Below are positions 35,071-44,444 of a DNA stretch of 64,000 nucleotides, piece after piece. The translations under genes and the position numbers were made by a program. Source of the stretch: an uncultured Flavonifractor sp. (GTDB taxonomy: Bacteria; Bacillota; Clostridia; Oscillospirales; Oscillospiraceae); contig CALWXU010000001.1 of the NCBI GenBank assembly GCA_944385585.1, positions 54,240 through 118,239 on the forward strand, given 5' to 3'. The notes beneath the pieces are model-generated. The model saw only the letters and a list, made by a program, of their open reading frames with translations, did not search any database and was not told the DNA's origin. Positions within the stretch are counted from its first letter, which is position 1. Every line of letters begins with the position of its first letter.

Positions 35071-35733
35071 ATGGACGCGCTGATCAATGTAAATGGGGAG
35101 AACGTCCAGAGCCTGCAGATCATCCTCCTGCTGACCCTGGTGACCCTGCTGCCCTCGGCCATCATCATGATGACCTCCTTCACCCGGTATATCATCACCT
35201 TCTCCTTCCTGCGCACGGCCCTGGGCCTGCAGCAGAACCCGCCCAACATGGTGCTCATCGGGCTGGCCCTGTTCCTCACCCTCTTCACCATGTCGCCGGT
35301 GATCACCCAGATCCAGACCACCGCCTATGAGCCCTATGTGGCGGAGGAGATCTCCCAGGAGGAGTTCCTCGCCCGGGCGGAGGTGCCCCTGAAGGACTTC
35401 ATGATCGACCAGATGGAGCAAAGCTCCCTCCAGCTGTTCTGCGATCTGGCCGGGGTGGACACCCCGGCGGACGCCGCGGGAGCGGCGGAGCTGCCCCTGC
35501 GCATCCTGGTCCCAGCCTTCATGACCAGCGAGCTTAAGCGGGCGTTCATCATCGGCTTCTATCTGTACATCCCCTTTGTGCTCATCGACGTGGTGGTGGC
35601 CTCCACCCTCATGGCCATGGGCATGATCATGCTCCCGCCGTCCATGATCTCCATGCCGTTCAAGCTGCTGCTGTTTATCGCGCTGAACGGGTGGGAGCTG
35701 CTCTTTTCCACCCTGGTCCAGGGGTTCCGGTAG
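35071..35733 (+). CDS. fliP: FliP, flagellar export gate protein
   Basis: 220 residues. The family hallmarks are clear: LPSAIIMMTSFTRYIITFSFLRTALGLQQNPPN near the N-terminus, the periplasmic-type loop, and IPFVLIDVVVASTLMAMGMIMLPP near the C-terminus. It lacks the long cleaved leader of enterobacterial FliP, as often in Firmicutes. It assembles with FliQ and FliR into the helical gate. Start ATG 35071. Confidence 0.97.
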   Translation: MDALINVNGENVQSLQIILLLTLVTLLPSAIIMMTSFTRYIITFSFLRTALGLQQNPPNMVLIGLALFLTLFTMSPVITQIQTTAYEPYVAEEISQEEFLARAEVPLKDFMIDQMEQSSLQLFCDLAGVDTPADAAGAAELPLRILVPAFMTSELKRAFIIGFYLYIPFVLIDVVVASTLMAMGMIMLPPSMISMPFKLLLFIALNGWELLFSTLVQGFR

Positions 35734-35751
35734 ACAGGAGGGTAAAACGCA

Positions 35752-35997
35752 TTGGAAGTGGCGGATATTATGCGGGAGGCCGTGGGGGTTGCCCTGCGTC
35801 TGAGCGCGCCCATCCTCCTTCTCAGCATGCTGGTGGGCATCCTGGTGGCCATCTTCCAGGCGGTCACCCAGATCCACGAGCAGTCCCTGTCCTTCATCCT
35901 CAAGCTGATTGTGGTGGTGCTGGTGCTGCTGATAGGGGGCAGCTGGATGCTGGAGACCCTGCTGGATTTCAGCCGGTATCTGTTTACCCTGATGTGA
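35752..35997 (+). CDS. fliQ: FliQ, flagellar export gate protein
   Basis: 81 residues, two membrane helices with the conserved AVTQIHEQSLSFILKL between them. TTG start at 35752 behind ACAGGAGGG. Lies between fliP and fliR as usual. Length is slightly below the family norm of about 89 but nothing is missing. Confidence 0.96.
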   Translation: MEVADIMREAVGVALRLSAPILLLSMLVGILVAIFQAVTQIHEQSLSFILKLIVVVLVLLIGGSWMLETLLDFSRYLFTLM

Positions 35998-36003
35998 GGA
36001 CCG

Positions 36004-36783
36004 GTGGCGGAGATGAACTGGTCTGGTCTTTACCTCTTTGAGCTGATTCTCATGCGCATGACCGGCTTTGTGGCCTTCAACCCGCTCTATGGGCGCAGCA
36101 GCTTCCCCGCCCTGGCCAAGGCCGGGCTGACCCTGGTGCTGTCGGTGTTTGTGTTCGGCATCACCGACGCCGCGCCCGCGCCGCCGGGCAGCGTGCTCAC
36201 CCTGGCACTGCCGCTCCTGCTGGAGCTGGGAATAGGCCTGGTACTGGGGTTCCTCATGCGGTTTGTCTTTGCCGTGGTCCAGGTGGGCGGCGAGGTGATC
36301 GACACCCAGATGGGCATCACCATGGCGCAGATCTACGACGCCAGCAGCCAGGCCAGCATGACGGTGACAGGCTCGCTGCTCAACGTGCTGCTGGCGCTGG
36401 ACTTCTTTGCCGAGAACGGCCACTACACCCTGATGCGCATCCTGCTCACCTCCGGGGAGCTGGTGCCCTACGGCACCGCGATGCTGGGGGAGGCGGCGGC
36501 CGCCCGCATGGTGGAGCTGTTTGCCGCCTGCATGGTGCTGGCGGTGAAGCTGGCCATGCCCATCCTGGCCGCGGAGCTTCTGGGCGAGGTGGGCATGGGC
36601 ATCCTGATGAAGGTGATCCCCCAGATCAACGCCTTTGTCATCAATATCGAGCTGAAGGTGGTCATCGGCCTGCTGCTGCTCTTTGTATTCCTGATGCCGA
36701 TGAATGAGTTCCTGCTGGAGCTGGAATCCAATATGCTGGGTGAGCTGACCCGGATGCTGGAGGTGCTGGGCGGGACCGGGTAG
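36004..36783 (+). CDS. fliR: FliR, flagellar export gate protein
   Basis: 259 residues, six hydrophobic segments. It starts at GTG 36004, seven bases after the fliQ stop; ATG 36013 is a possible alternative. VGGEVIDTQMGITMAQIYDASSQ is the recognisable FliR core. The single FliR subunit closes the FliP5Q4R1 gate and contacts FlhB, whose gene follows. Ordinary length. Confidence 0.96.
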   Translation: MAEMNWSGLYLFELILMRMTGFVAFNPLYGRSSFPALAKAGLTLVLSVFVFGITDAAPAPPGSVLTLALPLLLELGIGLVLGFLMRFVFAVVQVGGEVIDTQMGITMAQIYDASSQASMTVTGSLLNVLLALDFFAENGHYTLMRILLTSGELVPYGTAMLGEAAAARMVELFAACMVLAVKLAMPILAAELLGEVGMGILMKVIPQINAFVINIELKVVIGLLLLFVFLMPMNEFLLELESNMLGELTRMLEVLGGTG

Positions 36784-36806
36784 CCGCAAAGGGAGCGTGA
36801 ACCGGC

Positions 36807-37874
36807 TTGGCGGACAGCTCAAAAACCGAAAAGGCAACCCCAAAAAAGCGAAGAGACGAACGGAAGAAGGGCAATATCTTTTTCAGCAACGACGCCGTGT
36901 CGGTGGTGGTGCTGCTGGCCAGCTTCTTTGCCCTCTATGTGACGGCGGGGCTGATGGTGAACCAGCTCTACCGGTTTCTCCGCTACTGCCTGGGGCTGGC
37001 CGTCGGCGGCGACGCCGGCGGAGAGGTGCCGGGACAGCTGTCCGAGCTGGTGGTCCAGGTCCTGCTCACCTTCGTCACCGCCGCCGGGCCGATCATGGCC
37101 GTGGCGCTGGTCGCCGGCATCGCGGCCACCCTGTTCCAGACCAAGATGCTCCTGTCGGCGGAGCCCCTCAAGCCCAAGTTCAGCCGGATCAGCCCCCTGC
37201 AGGGCATCAAGCGGCTGTTCTCCCTGCGCAGCATCATCGAGGCGCTGAAGGGCCTTCTGAAAATCGGCATCCTGCTCTATCTGATCTACCAGTTCCTCAT
37301 GGGCGTGGTGGACAGCTTCACCAAGTACCTGTACACCGACCTGGCCACCGCGGCGGCCCACCTGTTCCAGGAGGGCTTCCAGATGGTGGTGCAGATCTCC
37401 ATCGCCTTTGTGGTGCTGGCCGGCGCGGACATCTTCTACCAGTGGTGGGAGTATGAGCGCCAGCTGCGCATGTCCAAGCAGGAGATCAAGGAGGAGTTCA
37501 AGCAGATGGAGGGCGACCCCCAGGTCAAGGGCCGCATCAAGGAGCTCCAGCGGAAGATGGCCCAGTCCCGGATGATGCAGCAGGTGCCCGGCGCGGACGT
37601 GGTCATCCGAAACCCCACCCACTACGCGGTGGCCCTGCGCTACCACGCGGACAGCGACCAGGCTCCCGTGGTGCTGGCCAAGGGGCAGGATCTCATCGCC
37701 GCCCGCATTGTCCAGATCGCGGAGGAGCACAAGATCGCCGTGGTGGAGAACGTGCCCCTGGCCCGCGCCCTCTACGCCTCCACGGAGGTCAACCGGGAGA
37801 TCCCGCCGGAGTTCTACAACGCCGTGGCGGAGGTGCTGGTGTACCTCTACCGGCTGAATGGGACCATGAAGTAA
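36807..37874 (+). CDS. flhB: FlhB, export substrate-specificity switch protein
   Basis: 355 residues; TTG start with GGGAG eleven bases upstream. The basic N-terminus (SSKTEKATPKKRRDERKKGN), four membrane helices and the cytosolic C-domain are present. The self-cleaving loop N269-P270-T271-H272 is intact in VVIRNPTHYAVALRY. Cleavage switches export from rod/hook to filament subunits in response to FliK. The post-cleavage part is the template for the free paralogue at 8776. Confidence 0.97.
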   Translation: MADSSKTEKATPKKRRDERKKGNIFFSNDAVSVVVLLASFFALYVTAGLMVNQLYRFLRYCLGLAVGGDAGGEVPGQLSELVVQVLLTFVTAAGPIMAVALVAGIAATLFQTKMLLSAEPLKPKFSRISPLQGIKRLFSLRSIIEALKGLLKIGILLYLIYQFLMGVVDSFTKYLYTDLATAAAHLFQEGFQMVVQISIAFVVLAGADIFYQWWEYERQLRMSKQEIKEEFKQMEGDPQVKGRIKELQRKMAQSRMMQQVPGADVVIRNPTHYAVALRYHADSDQAPVVLAKGQDLIAARIVQIAEEHKIAVVENVPLARALYASTEVNREIPPEFYNAVAEVLVYLYRLNGTMK

Positions 37875-37905
37875 GCCAAACAGAGACAGGAGACCTGGCA
37901 AGCCT

Positions 37906-39999
37906 ATGAGACGCATCCTGAACAACTCCATAATATCGCTGCTGGTCGTGGTGGTGGTCCTGTTTCTGCTCATCCCCCTGCGCCCGTGGATGCTGGACAT
38001 TCTGATCATCATCAACATCGCCCTGTCCATCCTGATCCTGATGATCACCATGAACATCAAGGAGACGCTGGAGTTCTCCATTTTCCCGTCCCTGCTGCTC
38101 ATCACCACCCTGTTCCGGCTGGGCCTGAACGTGGCCTCCACCCGCCTGATCCTCTCCAACAACGGACACGCCGGCGTGGTCATTGCCGCCTTCGGCAACC
38201 TGATCACCCAGGGGAACATCGTCATCGGCATCCTGATCTTCCTGATCATCGTGCTGATGCAGTTCATCGTCATCACCAAGGGCGCCGAGCGCGTATCCGA
38301 GGTGGCGGCCCGCTTCACCCTGGACGCCATGCCCGGCAAGCAGATGGCCATTGACGCCGACCTGAGCTCCGGCATGATCACGGAGCAGGAGGCCCGGGTG
38401 CGGCGCAGCAAAATCCAGCGGGAGGCCGACTTCTACGGCGCCATGGACGGCGCCACCAAGATCGTCAAGGGCGACGCCATCATGTCGCTGATCATCACGG
38501 TGATCAACTTCGTGGCCGGCCTGATCATCGGCATGGTGCAGGGCGGCGGCGACCTGAACACAGTGCTCACCACCTACTCCATCGCCACCATCGGCGACGG
38601 CCTGGTGTCCCAGCTGCCCGCCCTGATGATCTCCACCGCCACGGGCATGATCGTCACCCGCTCCGTGTCGGAGGGCAGCCTGAGCGTCGACGTGATCAAC
38701 CAGTTCAAGGCCCAGCCCCGGGCGGTCCTGGCCACCGGCGTCATCCTGGCCCTGCTGGCCTTTATTCCCGGCACGCCCACTGTGCCCCTGCTGCTGGTGG
38801 GCGGCGGCCTGACTGTGGGCGGCTACCTCGGCGACCGCCGTATGTCCGCCCTGCCGGAACCGGAGGCCCACGAGGCCGCGCCCCCCACCCCGGAGGAGGC
38901 GGCTCTCCAGGCCCCCAGCGAGGCGGAATACTACAAGGATATCAACAATGTCTACTCCCTGCTGGCGGTGGAGCCCATTGAGATGGAGTTTGGCTACAGC
39001 CTGATCCCCCTGGTGGACGAGGCCAGCGGCGGCAAGCTGATCAGCCGCATCGTGATCTTCCGCCGGCAGTATGCCCAGGACATGGGCTTTGTCATCCCCT
39101 CCATCCGCCTCCACGACGGGGCGGCCCTGGGGAGCAACCAGTACATCATCAAGATCCGCGGCGAGGAGGTGGCCCGGGGCGAGATCCTGGTGGACTACTA
39201 CCTGGCCCTGGAGCCCTCCAGCCCCGCCGGGGAGATCGACGGCATCGAGACGGTGGAGCCGGCCTACGGCATCCCCTCCCGGTGGATTCTGCCGGAGAAC
39301 AAGGAGATGGCGGAGATCTACGGCTACACGGTCATCACCCCCCTGACCGTGATGCTGACCCACCTGTCGGAGACCATCCGGCAGCACGCCTACGAGCTGC
39401 TCAACCGCGCGGAGACCATCCAGCTGGTGGAGAACCTGAAAAAGACCGAGCCGGAGCTGGTGGCCGACGTGGTGCCCAATGTGATCACCTACGCCAACCT
39501 GGAGAAGCTGCTCAAGAGCCTGCTGAAGGAGGGGGTGCCCATCCGGGATCTGGCCACCATCCTGGAGGCGGTCACGGAGGCCAGCGCCACCACCCGGGAT
39601 CTGGATATGATCACCGAGCAGGTGCGCACCGCCCTGAGCCGCACCATCACCCGCAGGTTCTGCGAAAACGGCCAGCTGCGGGTGGTGACCCTGGACGCGG
39701 AGCTGGAGAAGAAGGTGCTGGGCGCGCTGACCAAGAACGAGCACGGGGTTTACCTGTCCCTGGGGCCGGACGTGGTGCAGCAGATCATCTCCCAGCTGGG
39801 GGAGCTGCGCGGCAAGTTCAACGAGCTGTCCCAGACCCCCATCGTACTGGCCAGCCCGGTGATCCGGGTCTACCTCAGCCGGGTGATCACCCAGTTCTAT
39901 CCGGATGTGACGGTGCTCTCCTTCAACGAGGTCACCAGCAACGTCCAGATCCAGGCCATCGGCAACATCGTGCTTCAGCCCCAGGAGAAGCGCGCGTAG
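37906..39999 (+). CDS. flhA: FlhA, flagellar export gate protein
   Basis: 697 residues. About 300 residues of membrane segments include the FHIPEP signature region (FRLGLNVASTRLILSNNG, VVIAAFGNLITQGN, DAMPGKQMAIDADLSSGMI). After them comes the large cytosolic four-subdomain ring that binds chaperone-substrate complexes (ETVEPAYGIPSRWILPENKE). Full length. flhF and flhG, which commonly follow flhA in Firmicutes, are absent; a sigma factor gene comes next, 16 bases on. Confidence 0.98.
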   Translation: MRRILNNSIISLLVVVVVLFLLIPLRPWMLDILIIINIALSILILMITMNIKETLEFSIFPSLLLITTLFRLGLNVASTRLILSNNGHAGVVIAAFGNLITQGNIVIGILIFLIIVLMQFIVITKGAERVSEVAARFTLDAMPGKQMAIDADLSSGMITEQEARVRRSKIQREADFYGAMDGATKIVKGDAIMSLIITVINFVAGLIIGMVQGGGDLNTVLTTYSIATIGDGLVSQLPALMISTATGMIVTRSVSEGSLSVDVINQFKAQPRAVLATGVILALLAFIPGTPTVPLLLVGGGLTVGGYLGDRRMSALPEPEAHEAAPPTPEEAALQAPSEAEYYKDINNVYSLLAVEPIEMEFGYSLIPLVDEASGGKLISRIVIFRRQYAQDMGFVIPSIRLHDGAALGSNQYIIKIRGEEVARGEILVDYYLALEPSSPAGEIDGIETVEPAYGIPSRWILPENKEMAEIYGYTVITPLTVMLTHLSETIRQHAYELLNRAETIQLVENLKKTEPELVADVVPNVITYANLEKLLKSLLKEGVPIRDLATILEAVTEASATTRDLDMITEQVRTALSRTITRRFCENGQLRVVTLDAELEKKVLGALTKNEHGVYLSLGPDVVQQIISQLGELRGKFNELSQTPIVLASPVIRVYLSRVITQFYPDVTVLSFNEVTSNVQIQAIGNIVLQPQEKRA

Positions 40000-40015
40000 G
40001 GAGGAGGGCGTATAA

Positions 40016-40843
40016 ATGGAGACTTCCATCCGGGCTCCGGAGGACGCCCGGGCCAGGACGGCGGGGCCATACACCCAGCAGGAGCTGGACGGGATGGACA
40101 ACACCGCGCTGCTGGCCCTCTATAAGGAGACTGGCTGTGACGCCGCCCGATGGACCCTGGTGCTGCGCTACACCGGCCTGCTGCGCCGGGTGGCCACCCA
40201 GACCTGCGGCCTGTTCCAGGGCTTTGCCCAGATGGACGACGTGATCCAGGAGGGGATCCTGGTCCTGCTCAACGCGGTAGATAAATTCGACCCCCAAAAG
40301 GGGGTTAAGTTTGAAACTTACATTGCCAAGCGCCTGCGGGGGATGGTGGTGGATCTGGCCCGTAAGCAGGACTGGATCCCCCGGCAGGTGCGGCAGAAAT
40401 CGGCGCGGTTGAGCCGCGCCTCCGAGGAGCTGTCCCTCCAGCTGGGCCACACCCCCAGCGACCGGGAGCTGGCCGAGTACCTGGGGCTGGACCGGGAGAC
40501 ATACGAGGCCATATTGGCGGAGACGGCCGCCTCCAACCTGATCTCCTTTGAGGCCCTGCTGGACAGCTACGGCTCCGGGGCGGGGCGTGCGCCCCTGCCC
40601 AGCCAGGCGGAGAACCAGCCGGAGGAGGAGTACCAGCAGAAGGAGCTCCACGCCAGGCTGGCGGATGGGATTGCGGCCCTGCGGCCCAACGAGCAGATGG
40701 TGCTCTCCCTCTACTATGAGAAGGAGCTGACCATGAAAGAGATCGCCCAGGTGCTGGGGGTGAGCGCGCCCCGGGTCTCCCAGATCCACAGCCGCGCCAT
40801 CCGACAGCTTCAGGAATTTATGAAGCAGTACATGGAGACATGA
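40016..40843 (+). CDS. Flagellar sigma-28 factor (SigD/FliA type)
   Basis: 275 residues. Region 2 carries MDDVIQEGILVLLNAVDKFDPQKGVKFETY, followed by AKRLRGMVVDLARKQDWIPR. Region 3 (LSLQLGHTPSDRELAEYLGL) and the region 4 helix-turn-helix (LTMKEIAQVLGVSAPRVSQIHSRAI) are complete. The four-region architecture and operon position indicate the late-flagellar sigma factor that transcribes flagellin, chemoreceptor and stator-type genes. Its presence in the operon driven by the invertible promoter means that turning that promoter off should also silence the late regulon. RBS GGAGGAGGG. flgM is not in the window. Confidence 0.93.
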   Translation: METSIRAPEDARARTAGPYTQQELDGMDNTALLALYKETGCDAARWTLVLRYTGLLRRVATQTCGLFQGFAQMDDVIQEGILVLLNAVDKFDPQKGVKFETYIAKRLRGMVVDLARKQDWIPRQVRQKSARLSRASEELSLQLGHTPSDRELAEYLGLDRETYEAILAETAASNLISFEALLDSYGSGAGRAPLPSQAENQPEEEYQQKELHARLADGIAALRPNEQMVLSLYYEKELTMKEIAQVLGVSAPRVSQIHSRAIRQLQEFMKQYMET

Positions 40844-40859
40844 AAAGGAGCGTGCAGAC

Positions 40860-41618
40860 ATGACGAAGGGCTTTTACAATTTGACCTCGGGGATCTTATC
40901 CCAGGGCCGCCGTCTGGATGTGATCGCCAATAACATGACGAACCTGTCCACCGCCGGCTACAAGGCGGAGACCTATACGGACAGCACCTTCCAGGAGGTG
41001 CTCATCTCCCGTGTGGGCAACAAGTACCGGGGAGGCGCGGAGGTGATCGGCCAGGAGAGCTACATCCTGGCCCCCGACCAGCTCTACGTGGACTATACCC
41101 AGGGGATATTGGAGGAAACCGGCCTGAACCTGGACTTTGCCATCGAGGGGGAGGGCTTTTTCGCCATCCAGACCGACAACGGGGTGGAGTACACCCGGGG
41201 GGGCAGCTTTTCCCTGGACAATGAGGGATACCTCTACCTGCCTGACCACGGCCGGGTGCTGGGACCGGACGGGCAGCCCATCTGGCTGTCTACCGACCTG
41301 ATCCGGGCCGATGAGGCCGGGCGGATCTATACGGCGGAGGGGAACTACTACCTGGGGCAGGTGGGGGTATTCACCTTCGCGGACAACGGCCAGCTGGTGA
41401 AGAATGAGAGCGGCCTGTTCGGGGCCGGCGGCCAGGCGGCCGCGCCCAACGGCGCCGCCCTGGTCCGCTGGCAGTGGGTGGAGAGCTCCAACGTGGACAT
41501 GCTCCAGGAGCTGAGCCAGATGATGACGGCCCAGCGGGCCCTCCAGAGCGCCTCCCAGCTGCTGCAGCTGTATAACGGTGTGCTCACCCGGGCCACCACG
41601 GAAATCGGGCAGATGTAA
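40860..41618 (+). CDS. Flagellar rod protein, FlgF/FlgG type
   Basis: 252 residues. The N-terminal motif LDVIANNMTNLSTAGYKAET and FAIEGEGFFAIQTDNGVEYT identify a rod protein of the FlgF/FlgG family. The C-terminus (VESSNVDMLQELSQMMTAQRALQSA) is complete. With the next gene it forms a pair corresponding to the FlhO/FlhP pair of Bacillus, the distal rod. I cannot decide which of the two is FlgF and which FlgG from sequence alone; the shorter motif match suggests this is the FlgF/FlhO side. Confidence 0.88.
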   Translation: MTKGFYNLTSGILSQGRRLDVIANNMTNLSTAGYKAETYTDSTFQEVLISRVGNKYRGGAEVIGQESYILAPDQLYVDYTQGILEETGLNLDFAIEGEGFFAIQTDNGVEYTRGGSFSLDNEGYLYLPDHGRVLGPDGQPIWLSTDLIRADEAGRIYTAEGNYYLGQVGVFTFADNGQLVKNESGLFGAGGQAAAPNGAALVRWQWVESSNVDMLQELSQMMTAQRALQSASQLLQLYNGVLTRATTEIGQM

Positions 41619-41633
41619 GGAGGGCGCGAAGAT

Positions 41634-42365
41634 ATGCTGCAGGGATTTTACAGTGCTGTTGTGGGTGCGCAGCAGCAGATGGACCGCATGAATGTGCAGG
41701 CCAACAACATCGCCAACGTGAATACATACGGCTATAAGGCGGAAAAGCCGGCCTTTGAGGCCCTGATGTACGGCATGCTGGACGGCATCGACGGGGAGCA
41801 GCTGCCCCGGGGGACCGGCGCGCTGATGATCTCCACCGCCACGGACTTCTCCGACGCACATCTGGAGGAGACCCGCCGGGATCAGGATTATGCCATCCAG
41901 GGGGAGGGGTTCTTCGCCCTCTACAACCCGGGGACCGGGGAGGTCTCCTACACCCGGGACGGCTCCTTCACCGTCACCTCCTATCAGGTGGCCGACGAGG
42001 CGGGCAACCTGGAGGAGGTCTACTACCTGACGGACGGGGAGGGACGGCAGGTGCTGGACACCGCCGGCTATCCCATCGTGGTGGAGGACGCCACCGCCGA
42101 GCAGCCGGTGGGGGTATTCACCCTCCAGTATAAGGACGGCCTGCAGCACCTGGGCAGCGGCCGCTTCCTGGCCGGGGACAAGAACGGCAGCGTGTGGGTG
42201 GGCACATCCCCGGTGCTCCGCGGCTACCTGGAGACCGCCAATGTGGATCTGGGTGAGGAGTTGAGCAAGGTGATTGAGGCCCAGCGCTCCTACAGCCTGG
42301 TTCTGAAGATGGTCACCACGGCAGACGAGGTGGAGACCACCATCAACAACCTGACAAACGGCTAG
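41634..42365 (+). CDS. Flagellar rod protein, FlgG/FlgF type
   Basis: 243 residues, 15 bases after the previous rod gene, with AAGGAGGG before ATG 41634. MNVQANNIANVNTYGYKAEKPAFEAL is the rod signature, and YAIQGEGFFALYNPGTGEVS and ETANVDLGEELSKVIEAQRSYSLV follow. It probably builds the distal rod with its neighbour. Weaker similarity to hook proteins means a hook-like role cannot be excluded, but FlgE is already at 28799. Confidence 0.88.
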   Translation: MLQGFYSAVVGAQQQMDRMNVQANNIANVNTYGYKAEKPAFEALMYGMLDGIDGEQLPRGTGALMISTATDFSDAHLEETRRDQDYAIQGEGFFALYNPGTGEVSYTRDGSFTVTSYQVADEAGNLEEVYYLTDGEGRQVLDTAGYPIVVEDATAEQPVGVFTLQYKDGLQHLGSGRFLAGDKNGSVWVGTSPVLRGYLETANVDLGEELSKVIEAQRSYSLVLKMVTTADEVETTINNLTNG

Positions 42366-42376
42366 GAGGGGGCACT

Positions 42377-42997
42377 GTGAAGAATTTTGACGAGCTCAAC
42401 GGCCTGGAGCTGGACACCATCCGGGAGATCGGAAGCATCGGCACCGGCAACGCGGCCACCGCGCTGTCCTCCATGCTGGGCTGTGAGGTGCGCATCGACC
42501 TGCCGGAGGTGCGCATCATGGGCTATAACGAGGCCATTGAGTGGATCGGCGGCCCGGAGGCCATCACGGCCGGCGTGCTGGTGGGCCTGAGCGGCGAGAT
42601 CAACGGCATCATGCTGTCGGTACAGCAGCTGGAGTTTGTGAATCTGGTGCTTCAGCGGATGATCGGCCGGGAGACGCCCGGCTATGAGGAATTGGAGGAG
42701 CTGGACCGCTCGGCCCTGGTAGAGGTGGGCAACATCATGATCTCCACCTTCATCAACGCCCTGTCCTCCCTGGCCGGCATCACCATCAAGCTGTCCGTGC
42801 CCGGCTTTGCCGTGGACATGCAGGGGGCGATCCTGGCGGTGCCCATGGCGGAATTCGGCGGGCAGTCCGACTACATCATGACCATCGGAAGCAACTTCAT
42901 CTGCGGGGAGCGGACGGTGCCCTGCCGCCTGCTGCTTTCTCCGGATATTCGTTCGCTGAACTTTTTGCTGAAAAAGCTGGGTGTTTTGGATGGATGA
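42377..42997 (+). CDS. cheC: CheC, CheY-P phosphatase, with one altered active site
   Basis: 206 residues, GTG start 42377 after GGAGGGG. Two pseudo-symmetric helices make the active sites of CheC. The second is complete (E116 and N119 in ALVEVGNIMIS). In the first, EIGS (E17, S20) replaces the usual E-x-x-N, so the amide that positions the attacking water is missing. It should still work through the second site. It overlaps cheD by eight bases; CheC and CheD form a complex that couples phosphatase activity to receptor deamidation. Confidence 0.93.
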   Translation: MKNFDELNGLELDTIREIGSIGTGNAATALSSMLGCEVRIDLPEVRIMGYNEAIEWIGGPEAITAGVLVGLSGEINGIMLSVQQLEFVNLVLQRMIGRETPGYEELEELDRSALVEVGNIMISTFINALSSLAGITIKLSVPGFAVDMQGAILAVPMAEFGGQSDYIMTIGSNFICGERTVPCRLLLSPDIRSLNFLLKKLGVLDG

Positions 42998-43472
42998 CAA
43001 GCTGGTTGTGGGGATCGCGGATATGAAGATGGCCAAGGGTATGGGGATGCTGGTGACCTACGCCCTGGGCTCCTGCATCGGAATCTGCCTGTATGACCCG
43101 GCCATCCGCCTGGCGGCGCTGATCCACATCATGCTGCCCCTGAATATGGAGACGGGGCGGAAGTCCCCGCTGAAATACGCCGATACCGGCATCCGGGAGA
43201 CGCTGCGGGAGATGGAGCGCCGCGGGGCGTCCAAATCCCGGCTGACGGCCAAGATCGCCGGCGGCGCGCGCATGTTCGACGTCGGCGGGGGCGGGAGCCT
43301 GGGCAATATCGGGCAGCGGAACATCGAGAGCGTCCACATGACCCTCAGGCGGGAGGGGATCAAGCTGCTGAAAGAGGACGTGGGCGGCACCACTGCCCGC
43401 ACCCTCCTGTTTGACGCGGCCACCGGGCAGTGCTGCGTGCGCAGCTACGGCAAGCCGGAGGTTATTTTCTGA
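42990..43472 (+). CDS. cheD: CheD, chemoreceptor glutamine deamidase
   Basis: 160 residues from ATG 42990, overlapping the cheC end. The catalytic cysteine lies in YALGSCIGICLYDPAIR and the histidine in ALIHIMLPLN, about 20 residues later, as in the family. GGARMFDVGGGGSLGNIGQRN is the other conserved block. It deamidates receptor glutamines and is held by CheC. The preceding in-frame GTG 42981 lacks a ribosome site and is not used. Confidence 0.96.
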   Translation: MDDKLVVGIADMKMAKGMGMLVTYALGSCIGICLYDPAIRLAALIHIMLPLNMETGRKSPLKYADTGIRETLREMERRGASKSRLTAKIAGGARMFDVGGGGSLGNIGQRNIESVHMTLRREGIKLLKEDVGGTTARTLLFDAATGQCCVRSYGKPEVIF

Positions 43473-43499
43473 GAAGAACAAGCGAAGGAGGTTAGAGAG

Positions 43500-44444
43500 A
43501 TGGAGTACAGCGACAACGGGATTCTGCTGGAAACTGGGACAAATGAGATCGAGATCATGGAGTTTACCATTGACGGGAACCTTTATGGGATCAATGTGGC
43601 AAAGGTGCGGGAGATCATGATGTCCGCGCCGGTGCGGCCCATGCCCCACTCCCACCCGGCTGTGGAGGGCATCTTCAAGCCCCGGGACACGGTGATCACG
43701 GTGGTGGATCTCCCCAGGTACCTGAACGGGGACGACGGCCCCAAGGGGGAGAAGGACCTCTTCATCATCACCAACTTCAATAAGATCTTCATTGCCTTCC
43801 GGGTCCATACCGTGGTGGGGATCAGCCGCATCTCCTGGCGGGATATCCAGAAGCCGGACAGCACGGTCTCCGGCGGGGCGGAGGGCGTGGCCACCGGCAT
43901 CGCCCAGTGCGGGGACGACCTGGTGACCATCCTGGACTTTGAGAAGATCACCGCGGATATCGCCCCTCAGACCAGCATTCAGATGAGCGAAATTGACGAG
44001 CTGGGGGAGCGCAAGCGCAGCGACCAGCCCATCTGGGTGGCGGAGGACTCCATCCTGCTGACCCAGATGATCCGGGAGGCGCTGACCCGGGCGGGCTACA
44101 CCAACCTGAACATGTTCCCCAATGGGGCGGAGCTGTGGGAAGCGCTGTCCCCCCTGCGGGAGGAGGAGAACCTGGACGACCAGGTCGCCCTGGTCATTAC
44201 AGACCTGGAAATGCCGCAGATGGACGGCCACCATCTGACCAAGCTGATCAAGGAGGACAGCCGCCTCAAGCGCATCCCCGTGGTGATCTTCTCCTCTCTG
44301 ATCACCGAGGAGATGCGCCGCAAGGGCAAGGAAGTGGGTGCGGATGAGCAGTTGAGCAAGCCGGAGATCGGCCACCTCATCGGGATTCTGGACCAGCTTC
44401 TGAAGGACAAGGACAGCAGAGGCAGAAATGGGGGAGCGATATGA
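43500..44444 (+). CDS. cheV: CheV, CheW-receiver fusion coupling protein
   Basis: 314 residues. A CheW-like domain (about 15-165; VAKVREIMMSAPVRPMPHSH, GIFKPRDTVITVVDL) is followed by a receiver domain with acidic pair in PIWVAEDSILL, phosphoacceptor in LVITDLEMPQMDG and lysine in LSKPEI. It couples receptors to CheA and aids adaptation when phosphorylated. AAGGAGG lies eight bases before ATG 43500. It overlaps the next gene by four bases. Confidence 0.96.
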   Translation: MEYSDNGILLETGTNEIEIMEFTIDGNLYGINVAKVREIMMSAPVRPMPHSHPAVEGIFKPRDTVITVVDLPRYLNGDDGPKGEKDLFIITNFNKIFIAFRVHTVVGISRISWRDIQKPDSTVSGGAEGVATGIAQCGDDLVTILDFEKITADIAPQTSIQMSEIDELGERKRSDQPIWVAEDSILLTQMIREALTRAGYTNLNMFPNGAELWEALSPLREEENLDDQVALVITDLEMPQMDGHHLTKLIKEDSRLKRIPVVIFSSLITEEMRRKGKEVGADEQLSKPEIGHLIGILDQLLKDKDSRGRNGGAI

